Shown here piece by piece: positions 1 to 7,639 of a stretch of DNA of 21,976 nt; within the stretch, counting starts at the first letter, position 1; each line of letters begins with the position of its first letter. The stretch comes from JAXGTD01 sp040775095. GTDB taxonomy: Bacteria > Pseudomonadota > Gammaproteobacteria > Chromatiales > Chromatiaceae. Under the pieces are notes generated by a model that had not been told where the DNA came from, did not search any database, and worked only from the letters and a program-made list of their open reading frames with translations. A program made the translations under genes and the position numbers. The stretch covers positions 1 through 21,976 of the forward strand of contig JAXGTD010000065.1 of NCBI GenBank assembly GCA_040775095.1, in the 5' to 3' direction.

Positions 1-215
1 ATCCTCTTGCAGGAGACTCGGGATGGCGGCAGGTTGGCCGGGATGCGTCGCCGCCGCCGTCGGAACCGGAAGGGTACGCGGGGTTCGACGGGTGATCCGG
101 CAAATGGTTCGATGTTTTCCCGGCAGCAGAGCAAAGAAACCTCGCGGACTATATCGAAATCCCTACCCTGGTACCAGTGGCCCCGGGCATCGGGGGTGGT
201 CAGCCGGAGACGAGC
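1..215. other. Window edge, no supported gene
   Basis: This stretch lies downstream of the hydantoinase gene. On the minus strand the frame that follows the hydantoinase stop stays open to the window edge (about 71 codons), but it has no ATG, no ribosome binding site and an arginine-rich run. It does not resemble a hydantoinase B start. On the plus strand the open frames are short or arginine-rich. The content is undetermined; it may be a 3' intergenic region or the edge of a gene outside the window. Confidence 0.4.
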
Positions 216-2183
216 TCAGTCTCCCGTTCGCAGGTGCAGATTGCCGAGTCGATCGCGCCGTGCCTGCCAGCCCGGCGCGAGCCAGGTCGTCGCCACCTCG
301 TCGAGGATGACTGCCGGGCCCAGCAGGCGCTCGTCCGGCCCGATCTCGTCGCGGCCGAGCACCACCGCGGCAACGGCGCAGCCGAAAACGGGCACCTGCC
401 GGCGCGATACCGGCGCGGCCACCGGATCGGCGTGGGCGTCGGGCAGGACGACCGGATAGGCCGGTGCGGTGACCCGCATCCGAAGATTGACCAGCTCCAC
501 CGGTAGATCGAGGACGTGGCCATAACGGGCCTGGTGCCGGGCATGGAAGGCCGCGCCGGTTGCGGCCCCGCCCTCCCAGGCCAGGTTGAGCGTGTTCGAC
601 TGCCCCCGATAGCGCAGGTCGAGCGAGCCCGAGCGTTCCAGTACCCCGGGAGCGATCCCCTCCGCGGCAAGCGCCCTGACCGCCTCCGAGGCAAGCGCCT
701 CGAGCGCGGCGCCGATCTCCTCGTCGGTGCGCTCGCCGAGCAGCCCTGGCCAACTGCGCGTGAGCAGCCGTCCCGGCGGTGTGGCGAGCATGCCCAGCGC
801 CGAGAGCACGCCCGCCCGGGCCGGCACCATCACCCGCGCCATCCCCATCGCCTCGGCCAATGCGCACACATGCAACCCCCCGGCACCACCGAAAGAGCAC
901 AGCACAAGGTCACGCGGATCGATCCCGCGTTGCACCGAGATCACGCGCAGTGCGCGGGCCATGTGCTCATTGGCGATCGCGATCACACCGAGCGCGGCGT
1001 CTTCGCCGGACAAGCCCATCGACGCACCCAGGCGGTCCAGTGCCGCGCGTGCCGCCCCCGCGTCCAGGCGCATGCGCCCGCCGAGGAACGCATCCTCTCG
1101 CAGACGCCCCAGCACCAGGTTCGCATCGGTCACGGTCGGATCGGCGCCGCCGCGGCCGTAGCAGACCGGCCCCGGATCGGCCCCGGCGGACTGCGGACCG
1201 ACCAGCAACAGCCCACCGGCATCGAGCCGGGCGATCGAGCCGCCACCGGCGCCGATGGTATGCATGTCGACCATCGGCACGGCCACGGGCCAATCGGCGA
1301 TACGCCCCCCGGTGGTGAGCCGCGGCGCCCCCTCCACCAGCGCCACATCCGTCGAGGTACCGCCCATATCGAAGGTCAGCAGTCGATCGATCCCGGCAGC
1401 GCGGCCGACGAATCCAGCCCCGACAAGCCCCCCGGCGGGACCAGAGAGGAGCAGACGTACCGCCTTGTCGGCGACCTGCTCCGCGGCCGCGGCCTCCCCG
1501 CTCGACTGCATCACCGCAAGCCGTGCACCGGGCAGCCCGGCCTGCAGACGCTCGACGTAACCCCCGACGATCGGCCCGATCCACGCGTTGAGCCAGGTGG
1601 CGATCCCGCGCTCGTACTCCCCGATCAGCGGCAGCACCTGCGACGAGCAGGAGACGAATACACCCTCCGGGAGCGCGGCCGCGATGGCCCGCTCGGCTCG
1701 ATCATCGAGGTAAGAGAACAGCAGGTTGACCGCGACCGCCCGCGGCGCCAGGCGCTCGAGCGCGGCGCGCAGCGCGGTGAGATCGGCCGCGGTCAGCGGC
1801 TCGACGACGGCACCATCGGCCGCGATCCGTCCCCCGGTCTCCAGACACAGCTCCTCGGGCACCGGCGGCGATGGCCGCGGCGGCTGCAGGTCGTAGAGGT
1901 CTGCCCGCGCCTGCCGGCCAATGGTGAGCAGATCGGCGAGTCCACGATTGGTGACATAGGCGGTGCGCACGCCCTTCCCCTCGAGCACCGCGTTGGTCGC
2001 GACGGTCGAGCCATGGATCAGTCGCACCCCCGTCACATCGAGCCCCAGCTCGGCAATGCCTGGCAGGATCGCACGCTCCGGCGCGGCAGGCGTCGACAGT
2101 ACCTTATGCACCCGCATGCGCCCCTGTTGCCAGAGCACGAAGTCGGTAAAGGTTCCCCCGGTATCGACGCCGATCAGGGTCAA
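216..2183 (-). CDS. hyuA: Hydantoinase/oxoprolinase family protein, subunit A
   Basis: 655 residues, close to the usual length for the ATP-dependent N-methylhydantoinase/5-oxoprolinase A subunit, which opens cyclic amides at the cost of ATP in the cytoplasm. The ASKHA-type ATP-binding signatures are visible: DTGGTFTD at residues 7-14, HGSTVATNAVLEGKG around 57-71, DMGGTSTD at 272-279, GAGGGSIA at 311-318, GADPGPVCYGRGG around 334-346 and FGGAGGLH at 431-438. The start is a TTG with GGAG a few bases upstream. It is transcribed away from the neighbouring ABC operon. The B subunit, normally adjacent, is not seen downstream in the 215 bases available, so the substrate cannot be named. Family assignment is firm; exact activity (hydantoin, 5-oxoproline or other lactam) is not. 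Confidence 0.9.
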   Translation of the reverse strand: MTLIGVDTGGTFTDFVLWQQGRMRVHKVLSTPAAPERAILPGIAELGLDVTGVRLIHGSTVATNAVLEGKGVRTAYVTNRGLADLLTIGRQARADLYDLQPPRPSPPVPEELCLETGGRIAADGAVVEPLTAADLTALRAALERLAPRAVAVNLLFSYLDDRAERAIAAALPEGVFVSCSSQVLPLIGEYERGIATWLNAWIGPIVGGYVERLQAGLPGARLAVMQSSGEAAAAEQVADKAVRLLLSGPAGGLVGAGFVGRAAGIDRLLTFDMGGTSTDVALVEGAPRLTTGGRIADWPVAVPMVDMHTIGAGGGSIARLDAGGLLLVGPQSAGADPGPVCYGRGGADPTVTDANLVLGRLREDAFLGGRMRLDAGAARAALDRLGASMGLSGEDAALGVIAIANEHMARALRVISVQRGIDPRDLVLCSFGGAGGLHVCALAEAMGMARVMVPARAGVLSALGMLATPPGRLLTRSWPGLLGERTDEEIGAALEALASEAVRALAAEGIAPGVLERSGSLDLRYRGQSNTLNLAWEGGAATGAAFHARHQARYGHVLDLPVELVNLRMRVTAPAYPVVLPDAHADPVAAPVSRRQVPVFGCAVAAVVLGRDEIGPDERLLGPAVILDEVATTWLAPGWQARRDRLGNLHLRTGD

Positions 2184-2332
2184 GTCGGTCTCCGATTCGA
2201 AAGGCAGCGCACGGCATGTGCGCCTCCCGATGCCTATTAGCTCAGATCGACGCGGAGCGACGCAAACCGGGATCCGATGCCGCGGAACACAATCAGGCGG
2301 CCGATCGCGGAAGGGCCCGCCCAGAACAGTGG

Positions 2333-2361
2333 TTGGCAGTCGCCGCGACCCGCGCTATGTT
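2333..2361 (+). promoter_or_regulatory. Candidate sigma70 promoter of the Gld-like ABC operon
   Basis: TTGGCA at 2333-2338 and TATGTT at 2356-2361 are separated by exactly 17 bases. They match the sigma70 consensus at 5/6 and 4/6 positions. The expected start of transcription is about 2368-2369, at the ATG of the ATPase gene, so the mRNA would have little or no leader. No Shine-Dalgarno motif precedes that ATG, which fits. No transcript data support this. Confidence 0.5.
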
Positions 2362-2368
2362 CGCCCCC

Positions 2369-3295
2369 ATGGAAGAGCTTCTGCGTGTCTCCGGCCTCGA
2401 GCGCCACTTCGGTCGGCGCATTGCACTCTCCGGGCTCGACCTGAGCCTGCACCGGGGCGAGGTACTCGGTCTGCTCGGTCCGAACGGCGCCGGCAAGACG
2501 ACCTGCCTTCGTATCCTATCGGGCAATCTTGCACCCACGACCGGCCGCGTCACGATTGGCGGCGCCGATTTGACGCGCGAGCCGCTGCGCGCGAAGCGCC
2601 GGCTCGGCTATCTGCCCGAGCGCGCGCCACTGTATCCCGAGCTTCGCGTCGACGAGTATCTGACCTTCTGCGCACAACTGCGGCGGCTGCCGCGCGCCGC
2701 AATCCCCGACGCCGTGCATCGGGTGAAGACGCGCTGCGGGCTCGGGCAGGCTGGCCGGCGGTTGCTCGGGCGACTGTCGAAGGGCTGGCGACAACGCGTC
2801 GGGCTCGCCCAGGCCCTGATCCACAACCCGGACCTGGTGATCCTGGACGAGCCCACCGACGGCCTCGACCCGGTGCAGATCCGCGAGGTCCGCGACCTGA
2901 TCCACGAGCTTGCCCAGTGCGCCGCGGTGATCGTCTCCAGCCATGTCCTGCCCGAGATCCAGGCGGTCGCAACCCGCGCATTGATCCTGCGCGACGGGCG
3001 GGTGCTTCACGCCACGTCGCTGCGTCCGACCGACGCGCCGTCGCGCGGTGGATCGTTTCGGGTGCGACTGCAACACGCGCCCGGGTTGGATGCACTCTCG
3101 GCACTCCCCCCGGTCGCCGCCGTGGAGCAACGCGCTGGCGAGGGCCTGCGCATCACGCTGAAGGCGGACGCGACCGCCGCGCAGCTGGCCGAGCTGCTCG
3201 CCGGCCAAGGCCTCGGTCTGAGCGAGTTGACCCCGGAACGCTCGGACCTGGAGCGCATCTTCTTTCACTGCATCGGCGCCGCGTACGACGCCTGA
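2369..3295 (+). CDS. ABC transporter ATP-binding protein, GldA-like
   Basis: 308-residue cytoplasmic ATPase of an ABC-2 type exporter. Walker A is GPNGAGKT, the signature region is LSKGWRQRVGLAQAL, Walker B is LVILDEPTDGLD and the switch histidine is in IVSSHVLPE. After the roughly 220-residue ATPase domain there is a C-terminal extension, as in GldA/CcmA-type subunits. The ATG at 2369 is chosen because homology starts at once (EELLRVSGLERHFG) and it lies at the predicted transcript start; an ATG at 2357 overlaps the -10 box. It heads an operon with a permease, a GldG-like protein and a DUF4340 protein. The gldA name comes from Bacteroidetes gliding motility; here the transported substrate is unknown and no other gliding genes are present. 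Confidence 0.88.
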   Translation: MEELLRVSGLERHFGRRIALSGLDLSLHRGEVLGLLGPNGAGKTTCLRILSGNLAPTTGRVTIGGADLTREPLRAKRRLGYLPERAPLYPELRVDEYLTFCAQLRRLPRAAIPDAVHRVKTRCGLGQAGRRLLGRLSKGWRQRVGLAQALIHNPDLVILDEPTDGLDPVQIREVRDLIHELAQCAAVIVSSHVLPEIQAVATRALILRDGRVLHATSLRPTDAPSRGGSFRVRLQHAPGLDALSALPPVAAVEQRAGEGLRITLKADATAAQLAELLAGQGLGLSELTPERSDLERIFFHCIGAAYDA

Positions 3296-3296
3296 G

Positions 3297-3440
3297 ATGT
3301 CCGACACCGGCACCCGATTCCCACCCGCACCCGTGCCGCACCCAACAGGCGCCCGTGCCCGCCCGGGCACCGCGGCCCCCGTCCAGGGACGCTCCCGGGC
3401 CCGGATGAGCACCGCGCCACGCCGACGAGCGCCAAGATGA
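3297..3440 (+). CDS. Possible bridging small ORF, 47 residues
   Basis: This ORF fills the gap between the ABC ATPase and permease genes. Its ATG comes one base after the ATPase TGA (TGAGATG) and its own TGA overlaps the permease ATG (ATGA). The predicted peptide is rich in proline, arginine and alanine with no recognisable domain, signal peptide or membrane segment. The stop/start geometry would let ribosomes pass from the ATPase to the permease by termination-reinitiation. There is no Shine-Dalgarno of its own. It could be a coupling ORF or a chance open frame in GC-rich spacer DNA; the composition favours caution. Confidence 0.3.
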   Translation: MSDTGTRFPPAPVPHPTGARARPGTAAPVQGRSRARMSTAPRRRAPR

Positions 3441-4174
3441 TCTGGGTTATTGCCCGTCGTGAATGGGTCGCGACCTTCCAAACACCCCTCGGGTGGCTGT
3501 TGCTCGCGACCAATCAGGCCCTCCTCGGGTGGATCTTTCTGCGGGTGCTCGACGGGTTCACCGGCCTGGCCCCCCCCGAGCGCAGTGCCGGTCTGAACCT
3601 GGAGCTGGCCCACAATCTGTTCGGCTCCGCCGCGGTACTCATGCTGTTGGCCGCGCCCTTGCTCGCCGCCCGCGGCCTCAGCGGCGAAGCGCGCGAGGGC
3701 ACGTTCGAGCTGCTCGGGGCCGCTCCCGTGTCGCTGCTGCAGATCCTGCTGGGCAAGCTGGCCGCGCTGGCCGGGCTGATGCTGCTGGTCGCGCTGTTGC
3801 CGCTGGGTCTGTGCCTGACGCTGCTCGGGGCGGCGCCGATCGACATCGGGCTGCTGCTCGCGGCAACCCTCGCGCTGTGGCTGGTCTGCGTCCTGTTTTG
3901 TGCCGCCGGGCTGTTCGCTGCCAGCCTGACCAGTCAGCCCGCGGCAGCGGCGGTGATCGCCTACGCGATCCTTGTGCTGCTGTCGGTCATCAACCGTGCC
4001 GACCAGCTTGCCGGGGAGGCGATTTCCGTGTTCGACTGGCTGTCCTGGAGCCAACATCTGTTCTGGTTCCAGTCCGGCGTCGTGCGCGTCAGCGATCTCG
4101 GTTACTTCGTGCTGATGAGTGCCCTTTTTCTGGCCCTTGCCCATCGCGGGCTCGCGAACCGGAGGCTCGGGTGA
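3437..4174 (+). CDS. ABC-2 type transporter permease, GldF-like
   Basis: 245-residue integral inner-membrane protein with six likely transmembrane helices (about residues 19-37, 64-80, 107-128, 135-157, 165-182 and 217-238). The N-terminal WVIARREW followed by a cytosolic GEAREGTFELLGAAPVS loop is typical of ABC-2 permeases of the GldF/NosY kind. It should form the channel with the ATPase encoded upstream. The start ATG overlaps the stop of the small bridging ORF, and its own TGA overlaps the GTG start of the next gene (GTGA), so tight translational coupling is likely. Substrate unknown. Confidence 0.88.
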   Translation: MIWVIARREWVATFQTPLGWLLLATNQALLGWIFLRVLDGFTGLAPPERSAGLNLELAHNLFGSAAVLMLLAAPLLAARGLSGEAREGTFELLGAAPVSLLQILLGKLAALAGLMLLVALLPLGLCLTLLGAAPIDIGLLLAATLALWLVCVLFCAAGLFAASLTSQPAAAAVIAYAILVLLSVINRADQLAGEAISVFDWLSWSQHLFWFQSGVVRVSDLGYFVLMSALFLALAHRGLANRRLG

Positions 4175-5577
4175 ACGGCAGCCCGGTCAATGGGCAACGG
4201 GCAGCCCGGACGCTTCGCCAGCGCCTGGCACGAACCGAGCGCCGGGGGGCGGATCTGGTGTTCGCGCTGCTGCTGGTGGCCTGCGTATTGCTCAGCGGCT
4301 GGCTGATCGCCCGTCACGATCACTACTGGGATTGGACCGGCGCCGGACGCAACAGCCTCTCGGCGGAGAGCGCCGGTGTCCTCGCGGGACTCGGCGAAGG
4401 GCTGCGGATCACCGTCTACGCGCCGCACGAGCACGCCATCGCCCGCGCCGTCGACCAGCTGCTGATGCGCTATCGGCAGCTGCGCCCCGACATCCACGTG
4501 GAGTATGTCGACCCGGGCCTGTTCCCGGAACGGGCCCGCGACGCCGACGTGCGCCTGCTCGGGCAGATCGCGCTCGACTATCACGGCCGGCACGAGGCGC
4601 TCGGAGTGCTCAGCGAGACCCGGCTGACCAATGCGATCGCCCGTCTGAGCCTGGAACACAGGCCCTGGATCGCGGTGCTGGAGGGTCATGGTGAACGCCA
4701 GATCGCCGGCGCCGCCGGCCCCGATATCGGCCGCTTCGCCCAGCAGTTGGTCCAGCGCGGGTTTCGGCTTCAGCCCCTCGACCTCGCCAGCCACGCGACC
4801 ATACCCGACAACACCGATCTGCTGCTGGTTACGACCCCGGCCATCGCGCTGTTTCCCGGAGAGGTGGAGACCCTCAAGGCCTTCGTCGAGGCCGGCGGCA
4901 ACCTGCTCTGGCTGATGGATCCCGGTGAGCCGCTCGGTCTCGGGCCGCTGGCGCAACTCCTGGGCATCGAACCCCTGCCCGGACAGCTGGTCGACGCGGA
5001 TGGGAGCCGGATTCAGCTGGAGTCGCCGACCGTTGCGTTGGTCGCCCACTGGCCGGCACATCCCCTGTTCGAGGGGCTCGATCAACCCGCCCTGTTCCCT
5101 GGCAGTCTCGCCTTCTCCAACCGGGCGGCAGCCGATTGGCTGCTCGACGCGGAGCTGACCACCGGCTCGCTGAGCTGGAACGAGACCGGCGCGATCCGAG
5201 GCCGCATCAGCCGTGAGGAGAGGGCCGGCGAACGGCCGGGCCCGCTGTCCCTGGCCATGCTGCTGGTGCGCCCTGCCCCGGGCGACGATCGCCGCGAACA
5301 GCGCGTGATCGTTGTTGGCGACGGCGACTTTCTCAGCAACGCGCACGTCGACAACGGCGCCAATCAGGCCCTGGGGCTGCGCATGGTGCAATGGCTCGCA
5401 GGCCGCGAGAATCTGGTGCGGATCGCCCCAAGGCCAAGCGACACCGATGCGCTGGCATTGACACCATGGCGCGGCTGGGCGATCGCCGGTGGCGCCGTGC
5501 TGGGCCTGCCCGCTCTGCTCCTGCTCACCGGGGTGCTGGTGCGGGCGCGGCGCGGGCGCGAGACCGGGGAGGACTAG
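4171..5577 (+). CDS. GldG-like ABC-type auxiliary protein
   Basis: 468 residues. One transmembrane helix near the N terminus (about 29-46) and one near the C terminus (about 435-456) flank a large domain expected to lie outside the cytoplasm. The middle matches the GldG/ABC-type uncharacterised family, with the segments YAPHEHAIARAVDQLLMRY, VLEGHGERQI, LLVTTPAIALFPGEVETL, GGNLLWLMDPGEPLG and a late VVGDGDFLSN. The GTG start has GGAGG five bases upstream and overlaps the permease stop. With the ATPase and permease it forms a GldAFG-type module. In Bacteroidetes GldAFG supports gliding; in proteobacteria the role is unestablished. Family call is good, function unknown. Confidence 0.85.
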   Translation: MNGSPVNGQRAARTLRQRLARTERRGADLVFALLLVACVLLSGWLIARHDHYWDWTGAGRNSLSAESAGVLAGLGEGLRITVYAPHEHAIARAVDQLLMRYRQLRPDIHVEYVDPGLFPERARDADVRLLGQIALDYHGRHEALGVLSETRLTNAIARLSLEHRPWIAVLEGHGERQIAGAAGPDIGRFAQQLVQRGFRLQPLDLASHATIPDNTDLLLVTTPAIALFPGEVETLKAFVEAGGNLLWLMDPGEPLGLGPLAQLLGIEPLPGQLVDADGSRIQLESPTVALVAHWPAHPLFEGLDQPALFPGSLAFSNRAAADWLLDAELTTGSLSWNETGAIRGRISREERAGERPGPLSLAMLLVRPAPGDDRREQRVIVVGDGDFLSNAHVDNGANQALGLRMVQWLAGRENLVRIAPRPSDTDALALTPWRGWAIAGGAVLGLPALLLLTGVLVRARRGRETGED

Positions 5578-5580
5578 CCG

Positions 5581-6411
5581 TTGCGCGGACGCTGGCTGAC
5601 CAATCTGGGCTTGCTCGTGATCGTCGTGCTGCTGACGGCGCTGACCCAGATGGAGCACGCACACACGACACGGTCAATGCGGCTGACCGGAATCGCCCCG
5701 GAGAGCATCGACGCGGTTCGTCTGGAGCGCGCGGGCGGGAGCACCCTGGCGCTGGAACGCAGGGATGGACGCTGGCGCATGACCGAGCCCCTGACGGCCC
5801 CTGCCGACGCGCAGAAGGTCCATCGTCTGCTCGCGATTGCGGTCACGCGCACGCATCGCGCACTGCCCGCCGCTGCGGCGGATCTCGCACAACTGGGGCT
5901 CGCGCCGCCGTCGATCCGGCTGCGCCTGAACGATCTGGACCTGCTCATCGGCGCCACCGAGCCCATTGCCGAGCAGCGCTACGTCCAGGTCGGCGACATG
6001 CTGTATCTGATCGACGACCGCTTTCTTCCGCGGTTGCTGGCCGACCCCGAAGACTACCTGAGCAGGCGACTCCTGCCACCGGGATTCAGCCCCGAGCTCG
6101 GCCAGCTCGACGAGCGCCCGCTGCCAGCCCACATCATGGCGCGGCTGGCCACGGTCGTCGCCGAGCGGGTCGAGCCCATGGGAGATGCGTTGTCCGGGCA
6201 CCTGCTGCGCATCGAGTCCGCGGGTCGCGATGAGCCGCTGCGTTTTCTGATCGACGACGCGGGCACCCGCTGGACACGCCCCGACCAGCACCTGAGCTAT
6301 GTGCTGACCAGCGCACCATTGGCGGACATGGACCAGCCAACGGATGCCGATCCGCCGCCGCCCGCGACCCCGACCGGATCATCGCAACCCCCAGACCCGC
6401 GGGAGGACTGA
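5581..6411 (+). CDS. DUF4340 domain protein
   Basis: 276 residues. An N-terminal membrane anchor (about residues 8-24) is followed by a DUF4340-type region that begins LTGIAPESIDAVRLERAGG and contains LERRDGRWRMTEPLTAPADAQKV. The C terminus is a proline-rich, low-complexity tail from about residue 250. The TTG start lies three bases after the GldG-like stop and has GAGGA upstream, so it belongs to the same operon. DUF4340 proteins are known to accompany GldG-like ABC modules, which supports a shared envelope complex. The biochemical function is unknown. The downstream gene mutM is separated by 180 bases and probably has its own signals. Confidence 0.8.
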   Translation: MRGRWLTNLGLLVIVVLLTALTQMEHAHTTRSMRLTGIAPESIDAVRLERAGGSTLALERRDGRWRMTEPLTAPADAQKVHRLLAIAVTRTHRALPAAAADLAQLGLAPPSIRLRLNDLDLLIGATEPIAEQRYVQVGDMLYLIDDRFLPRLLADPEDYLSRRLLPPGFSPELGQLDERPLPAHIMARLATVVAERVEPMGDALSGHLLRIESAGRDEPLRFLIDDAGTRWTRPDQHLSYVLTSAPLADMDQPTDADPPPPATPTGSSQPPDPRED

Positions 6412-6513
6412 GCAGACGCTGACCCACCCCGCATGCCGGCCCCGTCGGCGGTCGCAATCCTGTTGCGAAGGCGGCAAAGTGCCCAATCTAGTCGCCGAGT
6501 CGCCGAATCGACA

Positions 6514-6534
6514 CGAGGCCCCGGGCGGGCCTCG
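6514..6534. repeat. Inverted repeat upstream of mutM
   Basis: An eight-base-pair perfect stem (CGAGGCCC at 6514-6521, GGGCCTCG at 6527-6534) has a five-base loop. No T tract follows on either strand, so it is not a standard intrinsic terminator. It lies between the ABC operon and mutM and could stop or stabilise the operon transcript. Confidence 0.4.
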
Positions 6535-6591
6535 GTGCCGAGGGAGACCGCAACCTCCGCCACCCCAATCTGTCGCGCCCCGACGAGAACC

Positions 6592-7407
6592 GTGCCCGAG
6601 CTTCCTGAAGTCGAGACCAGCCTGCGCGGCATCGCGCCCTACCTGCAGGACCGGCGCATCCTGCGTCTGCTGGCGCGTGAGCGGCGTCTGCGCTGGCCGA
6701 TCACGGTCGAGACCGATATCGCGGTCGCCGGCCAGCGGATCGTCGGACTGCGCCGACGCGGAAAGTATCTGCTCATCGAGCTCGAGCGCGGGGCGCTCCT
6801 GATTCATCTGGGCATGTCCGGCAGCCTGCGTGTGCTTCCCGCCGACACGGCGCCGGCGGCCCACGACCATGTCGACCTGGTATTGACGGACGGCCACTGC
6901 CTGCGGCTTCGGGATCCGCGCCGATTCGGCACCCTGCAATGGGTCCCGGAGCCGGTGGATGCCCACCCGTTGCTGCGCGCGCTCGGACCCGAGCCGCTCT
7001 CAGAGCAGTTCGACGGCCGCTATCTGCACAGCCTTTCGCGCGGGCGACGGACCGCGGTCAAGGGGCTCATCATGGACAGCCGTGTCGTGGTCGGGGTCGG
7101 CAACATCTACGCGAGCGAATCGCTGCACCTGGCCGGGATTCACCCGGTCCGCGCCGCGGGACGCGTCGGCGCGGCACGCTATGGACGCCTGGCAGACAGC
7201 ATCAAAACGGTGCTCAGCGCCGCCATTGCAATGGGCGGGACGAGCCTGCGCGACTTTGTGCGCGAAGACGGCGAACCGGGCTATTTCGCCCAGTCGCTGC
7301 GCGTCTACGGTCGTGAGGGCGAGTCCTGCGCGGGCTGTGGTGGACCCATTGCGCAACGCCGTATCGGCCAGCGATCGAGTTTCTACTGCCCCCGCTGCCA
7401 ACACTGA
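6592..7407 (+). CDS. mutM: Formamidopyrimidine-DNA glycosylase
   Basis: Bifunctional DNA glycosylase/AP lyase that removes 8-oxoguanine and formamidopyrimidines in base-excision repair. 271 residues, the normal Fpg length. The GTG start is fixed by the obligatory N terminus: after Met removal the catalytic proline leads PELPEVET, with Glu3. Lys58 sits in RRGKYLL, the GLIMDSRVVVGVGNIYASE helix-two-turn-helix region is present, and the C-terminal zinc finger has cysteines 246, 249, 266 and 269. The reading frame stays open upstream, but that extension is not coding. It lies downstream of the ABC operon and upstream of the Gly/Tyr-rich gene in the same direction. Confidence 0.96.
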   Translation: MPELPEVETSLRGIAPYLQDRRILRLLARERRLRWPITVETDIAVAGQRIVGLRRRGKYLLIELERGALLIHLGMSGSLRVLPADTAPAAHDHVDLVLTDGHCLRLRDPRRFGTLQWVPEPVDAHPLLRALGPEPLSEQFDGRYLHSLSRGRRTAVKGLIMDSRVVVGVGNIYASESLHLAGIHPVRAAGRVGAARYGRLADSIKTVLSAAIAMGGTSLRDFVREDGEPGYFAQSLRVYGREGESCAGCGGPIAQRRIGQRSSFYCPRCQH

Positions 7408-7639
7408 CGGGCGCGCGCCGGCGAGGCCGGAATCCGGGGTGCACCGTCCGGCAAGCTGTCCTACACTCGCCGGTGGAGGCGGCCGCAAGATGTCGGCGCA
7501 GGGGCCAGTCCAGGGCCCCGCGAGGCCCCGACCGCGCGGCGTCCCGACCCACACCCACCCGCGGCGTCGCGGGGCACCACTGTATCGCTTTTGGAATCAC
7601 CCAGCCCCCAAGGCGCAGTACCAACGAGGACCGGATTTC

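Noticed and set aside
96..215. A plus-strand frame near 111-180 that reads like protein (FDVFPAAEQRNLADYIE)
   Set aside because: It has no start, follows an in-frame stop at 93-95, lacks the GC-rich third positions of real genes here, and runs into the hydantoinase gene on the opposite strand.
1..215. Start of a hydantoinase B gene on the minus strand
   Set aside because: The open minus frame has no start codon or ribosome binding site and no HyuB-like sequence.
516..2240. Long plus-strand open frame opposite the hydantoinase gene
   Set aside because: Antisense shadow caused by GC-rich codon bias; composition is Arg/His/Pro/Gly-rich with no domain.
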